From Mesostigma viride (Eukaryota > Streptophyta > Mesostigmatophyceae > Mesostigmatales > Mesostigmataceae), in the NCBI GenBank assembly GCA_009746045.1, contig RPFO01001626.1, forward strand, positions 1 through 61,292: a DNA stretch of 61,292 nt, written 5' to 3'. Position 1 is the stretch's first letter, and each line of letters starts with the position of its first letter. The notes below the pieces were generated by a model, which saw only the letters and a list, made by a program, of their open reading frames with translations, searched no databases and was not told where the DNA came from. Shown here in pieces: positions 32,576 to 42,800 of the stretch. Position numbers and translations under genes: made by a program.

Positions 32576-33664
32576 TCATTTATAAATGAAGTCGTAAGGG
32601 ACGTTGAGAATGTTGGTGGAGAACTTGATTTCGGGCTGACATATCGCGAGTTTGTCCTCCCAACTAGCGGACGGACTCGCGACGAACGTGGTCGTGTCCG
32701 AATCGATCAGGACCGCCTCCGACGATTCGTCGCGCGCGAGGTCGACGCGAGACGTGTCTCGCAACACGCTCTCCGCCGTGGGGATGGCCGTCGACCGCAG
32801 GGCGAAGAAAGTCCCGATGAGGTAGAGGGCCGTGTTCGGGACGGACGGTTGCGGTCTCTTCCCCGTCACGGCCTTGAAATGCTTGGTGTATCTCACTTGC
32901 GGCGGAGTGCCGCTGAAGGCCGTCGACAGGACCGGTCCGTTCGCGTAGTCCGTGGACGTCTGGAAGTTCACCTGGGCGATGTCGGTGGAGTCGTAATCGA
33001 TCTGCACGCGGACCTCGTGCGGCCGCCCCGCGGGGCACCACACGTGCAGGTCGATCGCGACTCGATCGTCGTCTAGGGGAGGTCGCGGCGAAAAAAATAC
33101 GATGGGGCGGGGGAACGGGATCTTGGTGAAGTAATCCACGGACAGTTTGCGGCGGGTGTGGATGGGCGAGAACGCGAAGGACGGCCACGAGGAGTAGGGC
33201 GGGTCGTAGAGGACGGCGGCGGTCGGGTCGCCGCCTTCGACGAGTCGGACGAAATCCGCGCGCATGGACGTCAGCAGGCCCGTCTTATCGTCGGACGTCA
33301 GCGCGGCGTCGGAGGGAGAACCGGACAACAGCACAGAGTCCGCGACCGGGTTCACGTGTGCGAACCACCACGTTTCCAGGTCGAGGGAGGGCACCGTCCG
33401 AGCGATGTCCAGGTACGCGAGACGGTAGTCGCCGTCTTTCGGGTTCTCGATCGCGGTCGTCAGCGCGTAATGGTCGCGGAACTCGCCGGTGGCGTCGTCC
33501 ACCGTGCCGAACGATAGGAACTTGTTGCCGTAACGGTCCCTCGACGACCGGATCTGGAACTCGCCCACGTGAAAGGGGTTGAGGCCCGTCATGACGTCGC
33601 CATTCGCGAGGTTGATCTTGCTCACTCGCAGCGTATCGGCGGTCAAGGCGGACGGTCGCGACAT
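32576..33664 (-). CDS. Fibre-like/surface hypothetical protein, 362 aa
   Basis: I choose the ATG complementary to 33662-33664 because a TGTATATATAC element lies about 20 bases upstream; the open frame extends further upstream through that element. The protein begins with a short segment resembling fibre N-termini (ADTLRVSKINLANGDVMTGL, then FQIRSSRDRYGNKFLSFGTV), followed by Thr/Asp/Phe-rich beta-type sequence. It has no membrane segment. The style and the neighbouring interrupted gene suggest a second virion fibre or its chaperone/attachment protein. The frame is intact, ending at the TGA at 32576. Confidence 0.6.
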   Translation of the reverse strand: MSRPSALTADTLRVSKINLANGDVMTGLNPFHVGEFQIRSSRDRYGNKFLSFGTVDDATGEFRDHYALTTAIENPKDGDYRLAYLDIARTVPSLDLETWWFAHVNPVADSVLLSGSPSDAALTSDDKTGLLTSMRADFVRLVEGGDPTAAVLYDPPYSSWPSFAFSPIHTRRKLSVDYFTKIPFPRPIVFFSPRPPLDDDRVAIDLHVWCPAGRPHEVRVQIDYDSTDIAQVNFQTSTDYANGPVLSTAFSGTPPQVRYTKHFKAVTGKRPQPSVPNTALYLIGTFFALRSTAIPTAESVLRDTSRVDLARDESSEAVLIDSDTTTFVASPSASWEDKLAICQPEIKFSTNILNVPYDFIYK

Positions 33665-33683
33665 GCGCGCGCCGAGGGTCTCG

Positions 33684-33694
33684 TGTATATATAC
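33684..33694 (-). promoter_or_regulatory. TATA-like element of 32576-33664 gene
   Basis: TGTATATATAC on the plus strand reads GTATATATACA on the coding strand, about 20 bases before the chosen ATG in otherwise GC-rich DNA. Confidence 0.5.
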
Positions 33695-33820
33695 CCTCAC
33701 ATTTTCCGCGACGCGGTCGCGGACGGCGAGACCCGCGATCAAGGCTTGAACACGTGGACGCGCGATTCGATCACGTTCAGAGGATCCGTCAAGTCCCTCT
33801 TCACGATCTCGAGCTCCCCG

Positions 33821-34351
33821 TGTCAAAATGTAAGACAGGTGGCAGGCTTAAAGATCGAATAATGCTTTACTGATTTTATATATTGACTTTGAGTCGGCGT
33901 ACAAACGGGTAGCCATGACAATTGCAGGGGCAACATTAAGTGGAAAAACACACTGTCGCAGTATCCGTCGATCTGGAAATAATCTACGGTATAAGTTAAA
34001 GTGCATCCAGCCGCCACACACAAGTGGGTGGCTTACATCAACACTAAAATGATGCGTCAGATCACTAGTATGCAAGTACAAGGACATTGCGCCTCCAGGG
34101 CAGCACTTAGTGAACATAGGGTCGGCGCGTAGCGCGGAGCCAGGCAAATTTTGTCAGACGGCTACAGTACCACTGGTTACAGTACCACTGGTTACAGTAC
34201 CACTAGGGTGCGGATGTCAGCTAACTAAGATATTTAGCTAACTAATATATTTAGTAAAATGTAGAAGAAAGTAGTCATATAAGTTCCGGTATACCCGAAA
34301 CTAGCACACTCAATTAAAAGACTGTCAGGCATATTGGGGCATATCCTGACA
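33821..34351 (-). repeat. 3' LTR (element orientation)
   Basis: 531 bp, TG...CA ends. Contains three tandem copies of GGTTACAGTACCACT-like sequence near 34157-34205 and an AT-rich stretch near 34215-34280. I see no difference from the partner at 36117-36647. Confidence 0.93.
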
Positions 34352-34361
34352 CCCCCCTTGC
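34352..34361 (-). other. Polypurine tract of the LTR element
   Basis: GCAAGGGGGG on the minus strand, directly before the 3' LTR, is the expected plus-strand primer for reverse transcription. Confidence 0.7.
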
Positions 34362-34908
34362 ATACAATGTGCCTGTTCCCCCCCTTGCTCAGAGAGACCT
34401 ATAGCTAGTGAGGGTATAGCCGGGTACACTCCCCTGGCACCCCCCTTACACGGCTATCTGGTTGGAGCTGAGAGGAGACTGATGACTGTAGCCCCCAGGT
34501 GTCCCTGGGAGTGCGCCACAGTGGCTGTTGCTGGGAGAATGCCGGGGACCCTCGAAAAAACTTGGTTGTTGCTGGTAAAATGCTGGGACCCTGGAAAGAC
34601 ATCCGGTGGCCCCCAGGTGTCCCTGGGAGTGCGCCACAGGATAAAAGAACACAGGTTGACTGGTGGATGCTGGTACTGCAGTACTGGTCACTGCTGGCTG
34701 CTGGCATGAAGACCTGCACCTGTCACGTCTGGCAGGGTGGGCGACTAGCCGCTAGCAATGCAGGAGGGCCAGAGGACGGGTTGGGGGGGCTGGCTGCTGT
34801 CGCCTGCTGCAGTGCAGGTTGAAAAGCTCCAGGGCCCACGTCTGGTGCTAGCTGGGCCCAGCTGGCTGCTACCCTTGTTCCCTGTCCCGGGGGAGCTGGA
34901 TAAGACGT
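34362..34908. other. Non-coding 3' internal region of retroelement
   Basis: Between gag and the purine tract. It contains a duplicated block CCCCCAGGTGTCCCTGGGAG at about 34492 and 34612, each followed by TGCGCCACAG. The short ORFs here show no pol similarity. Confidence 0.6.
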
Positions 34909-35802
34909 TTAGAAGCAGAAACCGGGGGGGAGGTCGTGGGCCTCGTGGGAGGGCGCCGGTGGGGTGTCGGTGGTGTGGTGGGCGGCGGGCCCGCCGGTGT
35001 TGCCGCGAGTGTTCCGTAGGTGAGGGTACTTCCACCAGCAGGTGGGCTCCTGATGAGAGGTGCGACCGCAGTGGGTGCAGCTGGGCCGCTGGGTCCCGCC
35101 ATTGTGACCGCCACGCCCCCTGCCACGCCCGGTGCCACGGCCACCGCGTCCAGAGTGGGAGGTATGATACACCCCGGTGGCCTCCGCGGAATCTTTGTTA
35201 CCGTGCACAAGGTCCCAGGCCTTAAGAAGTGCCGCCTTAGTTTCCTGTAGGGTGATACCGTCCCCAAGGTTCAATTGGGCAAGGGACGGAAGCAACTCCT
35301 CGGTCACGCCGGCGAGCAGATTCTCGGCCAGATCCTCGGGTGCCATTTTGGCGCCGGTGGCAATCAGGTCGTTATAAGTTAATTCCCCGTCGGTTATATA
35401 TTGCCGCATTGTGACGCCGGGTTCCAGCTTCATTCGATTTAGCTTGCGGCGTAGTGCTCGCCGGTTGCTCATCTGCAGTTTGAGATGCTCATATTCTTCA
35501 CAGATGCGATGATATGCCACGCTGCCAGTTTTCTGAGTAACACTGTTTGCCACTTTGAGTGCCGGTCCAACGAGGCACTGACAAAGGGCCGCAAAAAGAA
35601 TCAGGTCGCGTTCCTCATTGACCTCGGTGCCAAGCAGGACAGACAGCATCCCGAATGCTGTCACTACGGCCAGAAAAGGAATCTTCGTGTTATCCCACTT
35701 TACTGGGTCGAGGCCGTCGAACTGTGTAATATTTTTGCAGGCCTGTAGAATGTTGAGATCTTTCGTCGCTTTCGTAGCTGCTGCTGTCGCGGCTGCGGAC
35801 AT
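34909..35802 (-). CDS. Retrotransposon gag polyprotein, 297 aa
   Basis: A complete ORF from the ATG complementary to 35800-35802. The N-terminal two thirds is helical with the Copia gag (UBN2-like) pattern: FDGLDPVKWDNTK, then FAALCQCLVGPALKVA, then KLNRMKLEPGVTMRQYI, then LLAGVTEELLPSLAQL. It is followed by a Gly/Arg-rich linker and a CCHC zinc knuckle, CTHCGRTSHQEPTC (C-x2-C-x4-H-x4-C). It packages element RNA into virus-like particles and must rely on pol from a related autonomous element. Lower GC and codon use differ from the flanking viral genes, as expected for host DNA. Confidence 0.85.
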   Translation of the reverse strand: MSAAATAAATKATKDLNILQACKNITQFDGLDPVKWDNTKIPFLAVVTAFGMLSVLLGTEVNEERDLILFAALCQCLVGPALKVANSVTQKTGSVAYHRICEEYEHLKLQMSNRRALRRKLNRMKLEPGVTMRQYITDGELTYNDLIATGAKMAPEDLAENLLAGVTEELLPSLAQLNLGDGITLQETKAALLKAWDLVHGNKDSAEATGVYHTSHSGRGGRGTGRGRGRGGHNGGTQRPSCTHCGRTSHQEPTCWWKYPHLRNTRGNTGGPAAHHTTDTPPAPSHEAHDLPPGFCF

Positions 35803-36105
35803 GATTGTCTCGGCAAGGTTAAAATCTGGTCACAACCGAGTCTCGGCAAGGTGAAAATCTGGAGACAGCCGAGAAAGCCGGAGACGCTCAATCCGTAATG
35901 GTAAAGATTAAGACTAATATGCGACGATGGTTGAGAACAGCAAATACGAGGTAGAGACGATCGTCTAAATACTGGAGTTCTTGAATTTCGATACAGGGAA
36001 GCCCGTCTAGGATATGCACGACTGGCATAAAGTGCCGACGTCGGATTCAGGGAGTCAATTTGCCCGATAAATGGGACCAGTTGCAGCAATTTAGTTGGCC
36101 ACCCC

Positions 36106-36116
36106 GCTCGATACCA
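36106..36116 (-). other. Primer binding site of LTR element
   Basis: TGGTATCGAGC on the minus strand abuts the 5' LTR. The usual Copia site complementary to initiator-Met tRNA is TGGTATCAGAGC, so this is a close match lacking one base. Confidence 0.7.
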
Positions 36117-36647
36117 TGTCAAAATGTAAGACAGGTGGCAGGCTTAAAGATCGAATAATGCTTTACTGATTTTATATATTGACTTTGAGTCGGCGTACAA
36201 ACGGGTAGCCATGACAATTGCAGGGGCAACATTAAGTGGAAAAACACACTGTCGCAGTATCCGTCGATCTGGAAATAATCTACGGTATAAGTTAAAGTGC
36301 ATCCAGCCGCCACACACAAGTGGGTGGCTTACATCAACACTAAAATGATGCGTCAGATCACTAGTATGCAAGTACAAGGACATTGCGCCTCCAGGGCAGC
36401 ACTTAGTGAACATAGGGTCGGCGCGTAGCGCGGAGCCAGGCAAATTTTGTCAGACGGCTACAGTACCACTGGTTACAGTACCACTGGTTACAGTACCACT
36501 AGGGTGCGGATGTCAGCTAACTAAGATATTTAGCTAACTAATATATTTAGTAAAATGTAGAAGAAAGTAGTCATATAAGTTCCGGTATACCCGAAACTAG
36601 CACACTCAATTAAAAGACTGTCAGGCATATTGGGGCATATCCTGACA
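36117..36647 (-). repeat. 5' LTR (element orientation)
   Basis: 531 bp, apparently identical to 33821-34351 and followed on the plus strand by the target duplication CCCCG. Confidence 0.93.
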
Positions 36648-37135
36648 CCCCGTCCTCGTTCACGGCCAGACGGTACTTCGTCGATCCGGTCCCGATGTCC
36701 ACGGTTTCGCCGGACGCGCTGCCCCCGCCGCCCCCGCCGCCACCGGTCCCGAGGTCGCCCACTTCCGTCCCGTTCAGGTACACGCCTTGGGAGGACACGA
36801 CGATCCTTCTCCCCGCGTTGCCGGACTTGGACGAGATCGTGACTTGTTCGTCCGAGAACTTGATGTACGGCTGATCCGTCTCCGCGGTGTTCGGCTGCTG
36901 GTAGTACCAGAACATGTCGTCGCCGGTCTGTTTCATCGTCACCTGGCCGAACGACGTCTTGCTCGAATTGTACGCCACGAGGGTCGACGTCCCGATGGAG
37001 CCGAGGATCGCCGTGCCGGACGCGAGGTTCGGGTTCGCCGCCATGGTCGCTGCTATTACTATTGCATGATCAGATAATATAGAGACGGGATTTGATTGCG
37101 AAAGGTCGTTTTGTTTTATTATCACCGCGATCCGT

Positions 37136-37612
37136 TTAATTCAGAGGAGTGAGCGTCGCTCTAGGCCCCGCGGGCGATCCGCCGAGTCTCGCGGGCCTTT
37201 CCCTGTAATACATGTAAATCAGCGCGCCCGCTATCCCGGCGCCCGCGAGAAGGAACAAGAACCCGTTATTTCGCGCCTCTTGGTTCGCGATCTCTCTCAC
37301 CCGGTTCTCGAACATCGCCTGCTGTCTCGCCACGCGGGCCGCCTGGTCGACGTTCGCGGGCCGGCGACTCATACTGCCCGGAGGAGGAGCGAGCGGGCTG
37401 TTCACGTTGATGGTCTCGCGGTCCGTCAGCCCGCCCCCGCCCGACGGCCCCGCGTGCGACTCCTTGTACGCGAACGGGTTCGACCGGTCCGACGTGCCCG
37501 GGAGAGGCGCGACGGGCGCCGACGGTTCGGGCGCGGAGGCTATTTCCCCGCCGCCGTCTTCGCTCGCGAGCGGCGAGAAGGAGAACGCCTTGCCGAGAGG
37601 GGCGCCGCTCAT
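37136..37612 (-). CDS. Single-pass membrane protein, 158 aa
   Basis: Complete ORF. The N-terminal ~110 residues are a disordered Pro/Ser/Gly/Glu-rich domain, followed by a helical stretch (QAMFENRVREIANQEARN) and one strong membrane helix (GFLFLLAGAGIAGALIYMYY), then a short basic tail. Type and size are typical of small giant-virus inner-membrane proteins. No family is recognised. It lies 91 bases downstream of the start of the split fibre-like gene. Confidence 0.65.
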   Translation of the reverse strand: MSGAPLGKAFSFSPLASEDGGGEIASAPEPSAPVAPLPGTSDRSNPFAYKESHAGPSGGGGLTDRETINVNSPLAPPPGSMSRRPANVDQAARVARQQAMFENRVREIANQEARNNGFLFLLAGAGIAGALIYMYYRERPARLGGSPAGPRATLTPLN

Positions 37613-37691
37613 GTCGGTCGTTTTTCAGCTACTAGTGGATCGGGAAAATAAAGGGATCGGTCGGAACGCGCCGCGCGATCGGTCGACGGTC

Positions 37692-38324
37692 TCAATCGAC
37701 GTATTCGGACACCGTGGTCCCGGCCACCGACAGTCTCTTGGCGACGACGGCCTTCTTCTTGGCCGCGATCGCGGGACGGACGTGGTTCCGGAAGACGCGT
37801 TCCAGGAACTTCTCGATGTAATGGCTGTCGGATTTCGTCGGGATCTCCGCCGCTTCCGCCCACTCGGCCAGCACCTGGAAGAACCGCGCGATCGCCTTCA
37901 CCTCGCCGGGCTCGCAGTTGGGATACACGTCCTGTGCGAAGAACTTCTCGAATTCCTCGCGGTTGGCGCACGCGAGAAGGACGGGCACGATCCGTTCGAT
38001 GACGCGCAGGGCCGTCCGCGCGTCGCCGGAGATGCTCTCCTCCGCCGTCCGCCACCCGTCGAGGATGGCGTCGATGGCGGTCTTGATGTCCTCCGGCAGG
38101 TCCTTCTGGATGGCCATGTTCATCAGACAGACCACCTCGACGTCGTTCACCGCGCCCTCCAGGTCCCCCGCGTCGATGACGTTCGTGAGACGGACGACCA
38201 GGTTCCTCATGATCCGCTTCGTGGCCGCCTCGTCCTCCCCGAGGATGCCCATGCCCGTCTGGATCATGGAGGGCGGGAACTTCCACGTGGCCAGCTTACC
38301 GCGCAGTTTTACCTTGACGTCCAT
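37692..38324 (-). CDS. Helical hypothetical protein, 210 aa
   Basis: I choose the ATG complementary to 38322-38324 (MDVKVKLRGK). The longer open frame upstream runs through the next gene and is shadow. The protein is soluble, almost entirely helical, with balanced charge and two Cys near the middle (VEVVCLMNMAI, LLACANREE). It ends with a Lys/Ala-rich helix and SEYVD. Not recognised. It lies between two small membrane-protein genes on the same strand. Confidence 0.65.
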   Translation of the reverse strand: MDVKVKLRGKLATWKFPPSMIQTGMGILGEDEAATKRIMRNLVVRLTNVIDAGDLEGAVNDVEVVCLMNMAIQKDLPEDIKTAIDAILDGWRTAEESISGDARTALRVIERIVPVLLACANREEFEKFFAQDVYPNCEPGEVKAIARFFQVLAEWAEAAEIPTKSDSHYIEKFLERVFRNHVRPAIAAKKKAVVAKRLSVAGTTVSEYVD

Positions 38325-38386
38325 GGCGGGCGAGCGTCGTTCTATTGGTACAGGGCAAAAAAAACGAGCGCGGAACGCGGCGGCGT

Positions 38387-38617
38387 TTACAAGGGGATCG
38401 GCAGCATCGGGTTGATGATCGCCCAGAACAGGACCAGGGCCACGAACGTGTACCCCAGGTTCCGCCAGAAGTACTTCTGGTACAACGGGTCGAGCGGGCG
38501 CTTGTTCGCGGCCGAGGACGCGGCGGCGGCGGCGGCGAACGCGATGAGCGACGTGCGGATCGTGTCGGCCCAGAGCGCGGTATAGAAAGGGGGGATGTAC
38601 GAGGCCACGTACTCCAT
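38387..38617 (-). CDS. Small two-segment membrane protein, 76 aa
   Basis: From the ATG complementary to 38615-38617, with GTATAC at 38638-38643 upstream. It has a first hydrophobic Ala-rich segment (TSLIAFAAAAAASSAA), a polar loop with PLDPLYQKYFWRN, and a second hydrophobic segment (YTFVALVLFWAIINPML). Probably a virion-membrane protein with two passes. Divergent from the 38720 gene, with about 100 bases between starts. Confidence 0.6.
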   Translation of the reverse strand: MEYVASYIPPFYTALWADTIRTSLIAFAAAAAASSAANKRPLDPLYQKYFWRNLGYTFVALVLFWAIINPMLPIPL

Positions 38618-38637
38618 GGGACGGTCGACGGATAGCG

Positions 38638-38643
38638 GTATAC
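38638..38643 (-). promoter_or_regulatory. GTATAC element, divergent promoter region
   Basis: GTATAC about 20 bases before the minus-strand ATG at 38617. The matching plus-strand element lies at 38710-38716, so each divergent gene has its own. Confidence 0.45.
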
Positions 38644-38709
38644 GGTAACGCACACATATTTTGCGGGTGGCCCGCGCTCCGGTGGGAGGAATTATGTCGT
38701 CGCACAGTA

Positions 38710-38716
38710 GTATACC
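38710..38716 (+). promoter_or_regulatory. GTATACC element before 38720 start
   Basis: GTATACC ends three bases before the ATG at 38720. It is the clearest example of the element close to a start codon. Confidence 0.45.
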
Positions 38717-38719
38717 ACC

Positions 38720-39268
38720 ATGTCGGCGATCCAGGCGTTCAACGCGATGATGAGGTCCTTCCTGGAGGAGCTGGAGATGGCGTTCCCGGACGAGAAGTCC
38801 ATCGCGGGGGTCAACTCCGCCTTCCAGCTCGCGTGCAAGACCAACGCGCGCATGCCGCTGAACGCGTACATGTCGAGCGTCACCCCGCACATGGCCAAGA
38901 TCTCCGCGAAGGACCCCTCCTTCTTGACCCAGGCCGGGTTCGCGGACGTGCCCTACTTGAAGGACATCAACATCCGCAAGCACTGGGACAAGGCGCCCGA
39001 GGCCACCAAGGAGGCCATATGGCAGTACCTCCAGACCCTGTACATCATCGGGTACGGCATCTGCGAGATGCCCGAGGAACTCCTGCGGCAGGCGGAGGCG
39101 AAGGCGCAAGAGTTCGCGGACAAGGTGCGGTCGTCGGGCCAGGACCCGAACAAGGCCTGCGCCGCCCTCTTCGACGACATGATGTCCGCCGTCGCCCCCC
39201 TCGCCGCCGAGCCCAGCTTCACCTTCCCGATCGCCGAGGCCGCGGAAGACGAGGAGGGGTCCAAGTGA
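38720..39268 (+). CDS. Conserved giant-virus-like protein, 182 aa
   Basis: Complete ORF. The layout is familiar from an uncharacterised family found in several giant viruses: an N-terminal helix ending in a FPDEK-type motif (FLEELEMAFPDEKS), a conserved position near NARMPLNAYM, and a core with KHWDKAPEATKEAIWQYLQT followed by LYIIGYG. The tail is acidic. I cannot name the family with certainty and its function is unknown. The resemblance supports a viral origin for this part of the window. Confidence 0.7.
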   Translation: MSAIQAFNAMMRSFLEELEMAFPDEKSIAGVNSAFQLACKTNARMPLNAYMSSVTPHMAKISAKDPSFLTQAGFADVPYLKDINIRKHWDKAPEATKEAIWQYLQTLYIIGYGICEMPEELLRQAEAKAQEFADKVRSSGQDPNKACAALFDDMMSAVAPLAAEPSFTFPIAEAAEDEEGSK

Positions 39269-39351
39269 GACCGCCGAATCGTCTGCGGTCCGCGGCCGGT
39301 TCGCGCGCGTACCACGATATCTAATGCTTTATAATAACAAACGGCCCGATC

Positions 39352-39792
39352 ATGCTCTTCGTGGACGCGTTCGTGGACGGGCTGGGGGACGACCTCCTCT
39401 CCTTCTGGCCGATCGTCCCGGGCATGAGCGCCCGGGACCGGCTGAACGCGCTCAAACGGTTCGGGTTGTACGCGGCCGTGCTTGGGTTCCTCGTGACCCG
39501 GTCGGTGAAGTCGGCCGCGTACGGTCTCCTTCTGACCGCGGTGGCCACCGTCGCGTGGGAGTTCGACAGGAGGTACGCGGTCCGACGCGCGAGGGGCGGG
39601 GCCGGGGCGGGCGCGAACCCCGAGAACAATTACACGCCCGGACGTCCGCCGGGGTCTTTGTCCCCGTACGCGATGTCGCAGGTCGGTCCTCGCGATACGC
39701 ACCGTTCGATCGTAGAGCCGTGGCAGTCGGCCGACGCGACCCGGTTCGTGCCCGTGCCTCACGCGGATTTCGAACGGCGCCGAGATTATTAG
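39352..39792 (+). CDS. DUF5762-like membrane protein, 146 aa
   Basis: Complete ORF with TATAATAA about 15 bases upstream of the ATG. The N-terminal region (LLSFWPIVPGMSARDRLNALKR) followed by two closely spaced hydrophobic segments (FGLYAAVLGFLVT and AAYGLLLTAVATVAWEF) follows the layout of DUF5762-type giant-virus proteins, in which a conserved LNAL/R block precedes a membrane hairpin. The C-terminal tail is polar and Pro-rich, with no family motif I can confirm. Probably an inner-membrane virion protein. Confidence 0.6.
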   Translation: MLFVDAFVDGLGDDLLSFWPIVPGMSARDRLNALKRFGLYAAVLGFLVTRSVKSAAYGLLLTAVATVAWEFDRRYAVRRARGGAGAGANPENNYTPGRPPGSLSPYAMSQVGPRDTHRSIVEPWQSADATRFVPVPHADFERRRDY

Positions 39793-39834
39793 CTTCGTAG
39801 ACAATAGCCGCCTCCGCTCGGATCGTCCGCGACG

Positions 39835-42800
39835 ATGGAGGACGACGCGGACGAGGTCGCCGCCCGACCGATCGCCCCCATCCGCCAGGGCACGAGTCAT
39901 CCGCTGCACGTCCGCAAGCTGATCGCGATGGCCGTGCACACGCGGAAGGAGAGGAAGGAGAAGCTGTATCAGATCGCCGAGCGGTTCGGCGTCGACCGCA
40001 AGACCGCGCGGGTGTACCACAGGCTGTGGGTGGACGACGGCAAACCGGACTACGCGGACGAGGAGGAGATCCGACGGTCCGTGTTGCGGCCGATGGCCCG
40101 GCGGACGATCGACGAGGACACGGGGAAGTACACGAGCGAGCGCAGACTCACGCGCGGAGAGCGGAGGTTCGGCACGGAGGAGAAGTGGCGCCGGGTCGCG
40201 GCCAAGATCGTGGAGATCCAGACGGCCGCGCCGACGTTCACGGCGTCCGACATCGCGGGGTTCACGAACCGCAACGGCGCGGACGCCCCGGGGTCGACGA
40301 GGACGCTGTTCGCGGAACTGAAGGCGCTGTGCGGGCCGCAGTGGCTTTGGACGATCGGGACGTCCAGGCGGCGCGGAAGATGGGCGACCTGACGTACAAG
40401 AAGATCGCGTACGACTACAAGGACCGGGACGCGAAGAACGTGGCCGCCAAGAAGAAGGCGTTCGTCGAGATCCAGAAGCACCTGTTCGCGGAGGACTGCG
40501 TGTTCGTGGACGAGTTCAGCGTCGTCATGAACGCGGTGCCCACGAGGGGGTGGGGAAAGAAGGGGGAGATGCCGTACGTCCGCAAGAGGGAGCAGACGGA
40601 CACGCGGACGACGGTCATCGCGGCGATGCGATGGCCGTCCGAGAACCGGGAGAACATGAACCTCCCTCCCGCCATGTTCCTGAGGATCTTCCCGCCCATC
40701 CCGTCCCGCATCTCCAATAACTACCCCGCTCTCAACGCGGTCCAGGATCGGGACGCCGAGAGGTTGCGGTCCGAGATGTGGTGGGAAGGGCTGGGGTTCG
40801 TCATGGGGGACTGGTGCAAGAAGAAGGACGGGGGACGGGACCGCGTCCGGCTCGCGTCTCTCCGAGCCCCCATCGAGGCCATGGCGAGACGGGGGGAGGC
40901 GCTGTACGATTGGATCACGAACGGCGCGCCTCGTTCCCCTTCGGCATGGACGCCGAGGTGTCGAACTCCGTCCTCCCCACCGAGTTCTGGGACTTTCCCG
41001 CGGACGGGTCCAAGGAGAGACTGGTGAAGGACTCGTTCGCGAGGAGCGCCATGTGGGCGGACTACTGGAACCACCTGCCCGGCCATCCGATCGCCGACCT
41101 GGTGGAGCACACGGACGACCGGAAGGAGAAGGTGACGTTCGTCCTCCGTCTGGCCGCGCACGACTACTTCTTGTGGGCGCACGTCCGCATGCACAACTAC
41201 ATGGTGGACGGGGCCCAGTTCGGGGAGAGGCCGCCGTTGGGCGCGTCGTGGCTCGCGTCCGGCGACGCGTCCCTGATCGTGGCCAAGGTGCTCGAGGGGA
41301 CGAGGACCCGCGCCGAGAACAGTCTGCTGAAATACGACGACACCAAGGGCACGTTCGACGACCAAGACGATTCGGAAGAGAGCATTTCCAAGATGTTGGG
41401 AGAGCTGCACGGCCTTTTTCGGAACTCGGACTACGAGACCATCTTCTTTTCGCTTTTCGAGACCGTCACGGCGGACCACGAGAGGAAGTTCACGCACTTG
41501 CACAACCTGTTCTTCAAGGAGACGAGCGTGTTTTATTCGAGAGATTACGTCGACGGTTACAAGAACCGGAACACGACCTACGACTTCCTGTTGGCCAGGG
41601 AGATCTACAAGAACCTGAACCTCGCGTTCAAGAGGGACGGCGCGGCGAACCAGTCGCTGGGGAAATGGGAGATCGCCGCGCACGTGTGGAAGATGGTGCA
41701 CACGTACGGGGGCGACAAGGACCGTCTGATCGACCCGACGCTCGACTCCGTCCGTCTGGCGTCCGTGGCGGAGACGGGAGTCCCGTACACGTTCGGGGAC
41801 CGCGGGGAGGAAGACGCCTTTTTCAACGGCGATTTTTACCCGGACAAGTTCGCGCAGTACCTGCGGGACAACGAGCGTGTCCAGATCAAGCAGACGCGGG
41901 CCCAGGTGTCGCGGATGTCCTTCGCCCGTTCGCAGATGCGCGAGCGGTACATCGGCGCCGCCCCGATGTCCGTGGACGGGTGGTTGTTCAAGGAGTTCCT
42001 GAAGAACCTCCCCGACAGCTTCGTGGTGGACAAGACCGTCATCATGGACGGCGCGGCCATCCACGCCCGGCCGACGGACGGCGAGATCCGATTGAACTCC
42101 AAACTCCCCGACGCGTTGTCCGTGTTCCCGGAATCCGAGTTGAGTCCGTTGGCGCAACTGCTCAGACGGCGCGGAGGGGGCGACGGCGTGTTGCTGCCGC
42201 CGACGAAAGAGACGTTCTTCGAGTACGGTTTGGACGCGCAGAATCGTCGAGTGGTCCGAGGTCTCGCTCGCCGTCCCGCGCTGCTGTACACGCCGCCGTA
42301 CTCCCCGGAGTTCAACCCGATCGAGTTGGCGTTCAATCCGGGAAAGAAGTTCATACGGCGAGAGGTCGCGAGGCACACGCGGACGCGGTGGAACCTGTCG
42401 ATCGCCATCATAAACGCGCTCAACGTCCTCACGCGGCCTCACGCGATCAAGAACTACATGCTCTGTTCGGGCTATCGCAGCAAGGCGATCGGGGTGACGC
42501 CGTCGCTGTCCAGGACAATCGTGACAGAACCGGACGACGCCGCGAACCCGAACGCGAACGACGCGTTTTACACGAACGTGAGGACGAAGAGGACGGGCGC
42601 GTGTCTCGGGAAGATGGCGGAGGGGAAGTACCCCGATCCTTCCAAACCCCCCTCGCGCGCCTTGACGACCGTCGTGCGCGCGGACGAGAAGAAGGATTTC
42701 GAGAGGGACGAGACGACGTACTTCTGTCCGGCTGCGAACCCGGTCGCGCCCGGCGCCGAGTACTTCACCAAGTACGACGTGCGGAAGGGCGACGATGGCC

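Larger units (their letters stand above)
33821..36647 (-). mobile_element. Copia-type gag-only LTR retrotransposon (TR-GAG-like), 2.8 kb
   Basis: Identical-looking 531-bp LTRs (33821-34351 and 36117-36647) begin TGTCAAAATG and end CCTGACA. They are flanked by a perfect 5-bp target duplication, CCCCG (33816-33820 and 36648-36652). On the minus strand the 5' LTR is followed by TGGTATCGAGC, close to the initiator-Met tRNA primer site of plant Copia elements. The other LTR is preceded by a purine tract, GCAAGGGGGG. The interior holds only a gag gene with a CCHC knuckle and no protease, integrase or reverse transcriptase, so it is non-autonomous. The near-perfect LTRs indicate recent insertion. 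Confidence 0.93.
33739..37044 (-). pseudogene. Fibre-like gene split by LTR retrotransposon
   Basis: The 5' part (37044-36648) starts MAANPNLASG, contains a Gly-rich linker and a tail-spike-like segment (VYLNGTEVGDLG), and runs into the retrotransposon. The 3' part (33820-33739) lies on the other side. Removing the element and one copy of the 5-bp duplication restores the reading frame, which ends at the TGA complementary to 33739-33741. The uninterrupted gene would encode about 160 residues. As it stands the gene is disrupted. Its style matches the neighbouring fibre-like genes. Confidence 0.85.

Noticed and set aside
40721-42442. 573-codon minus-strand ORF
   Set aside because: Antisense shadow of the transposase-like gene, Arg/Val/His-rich with no motif.
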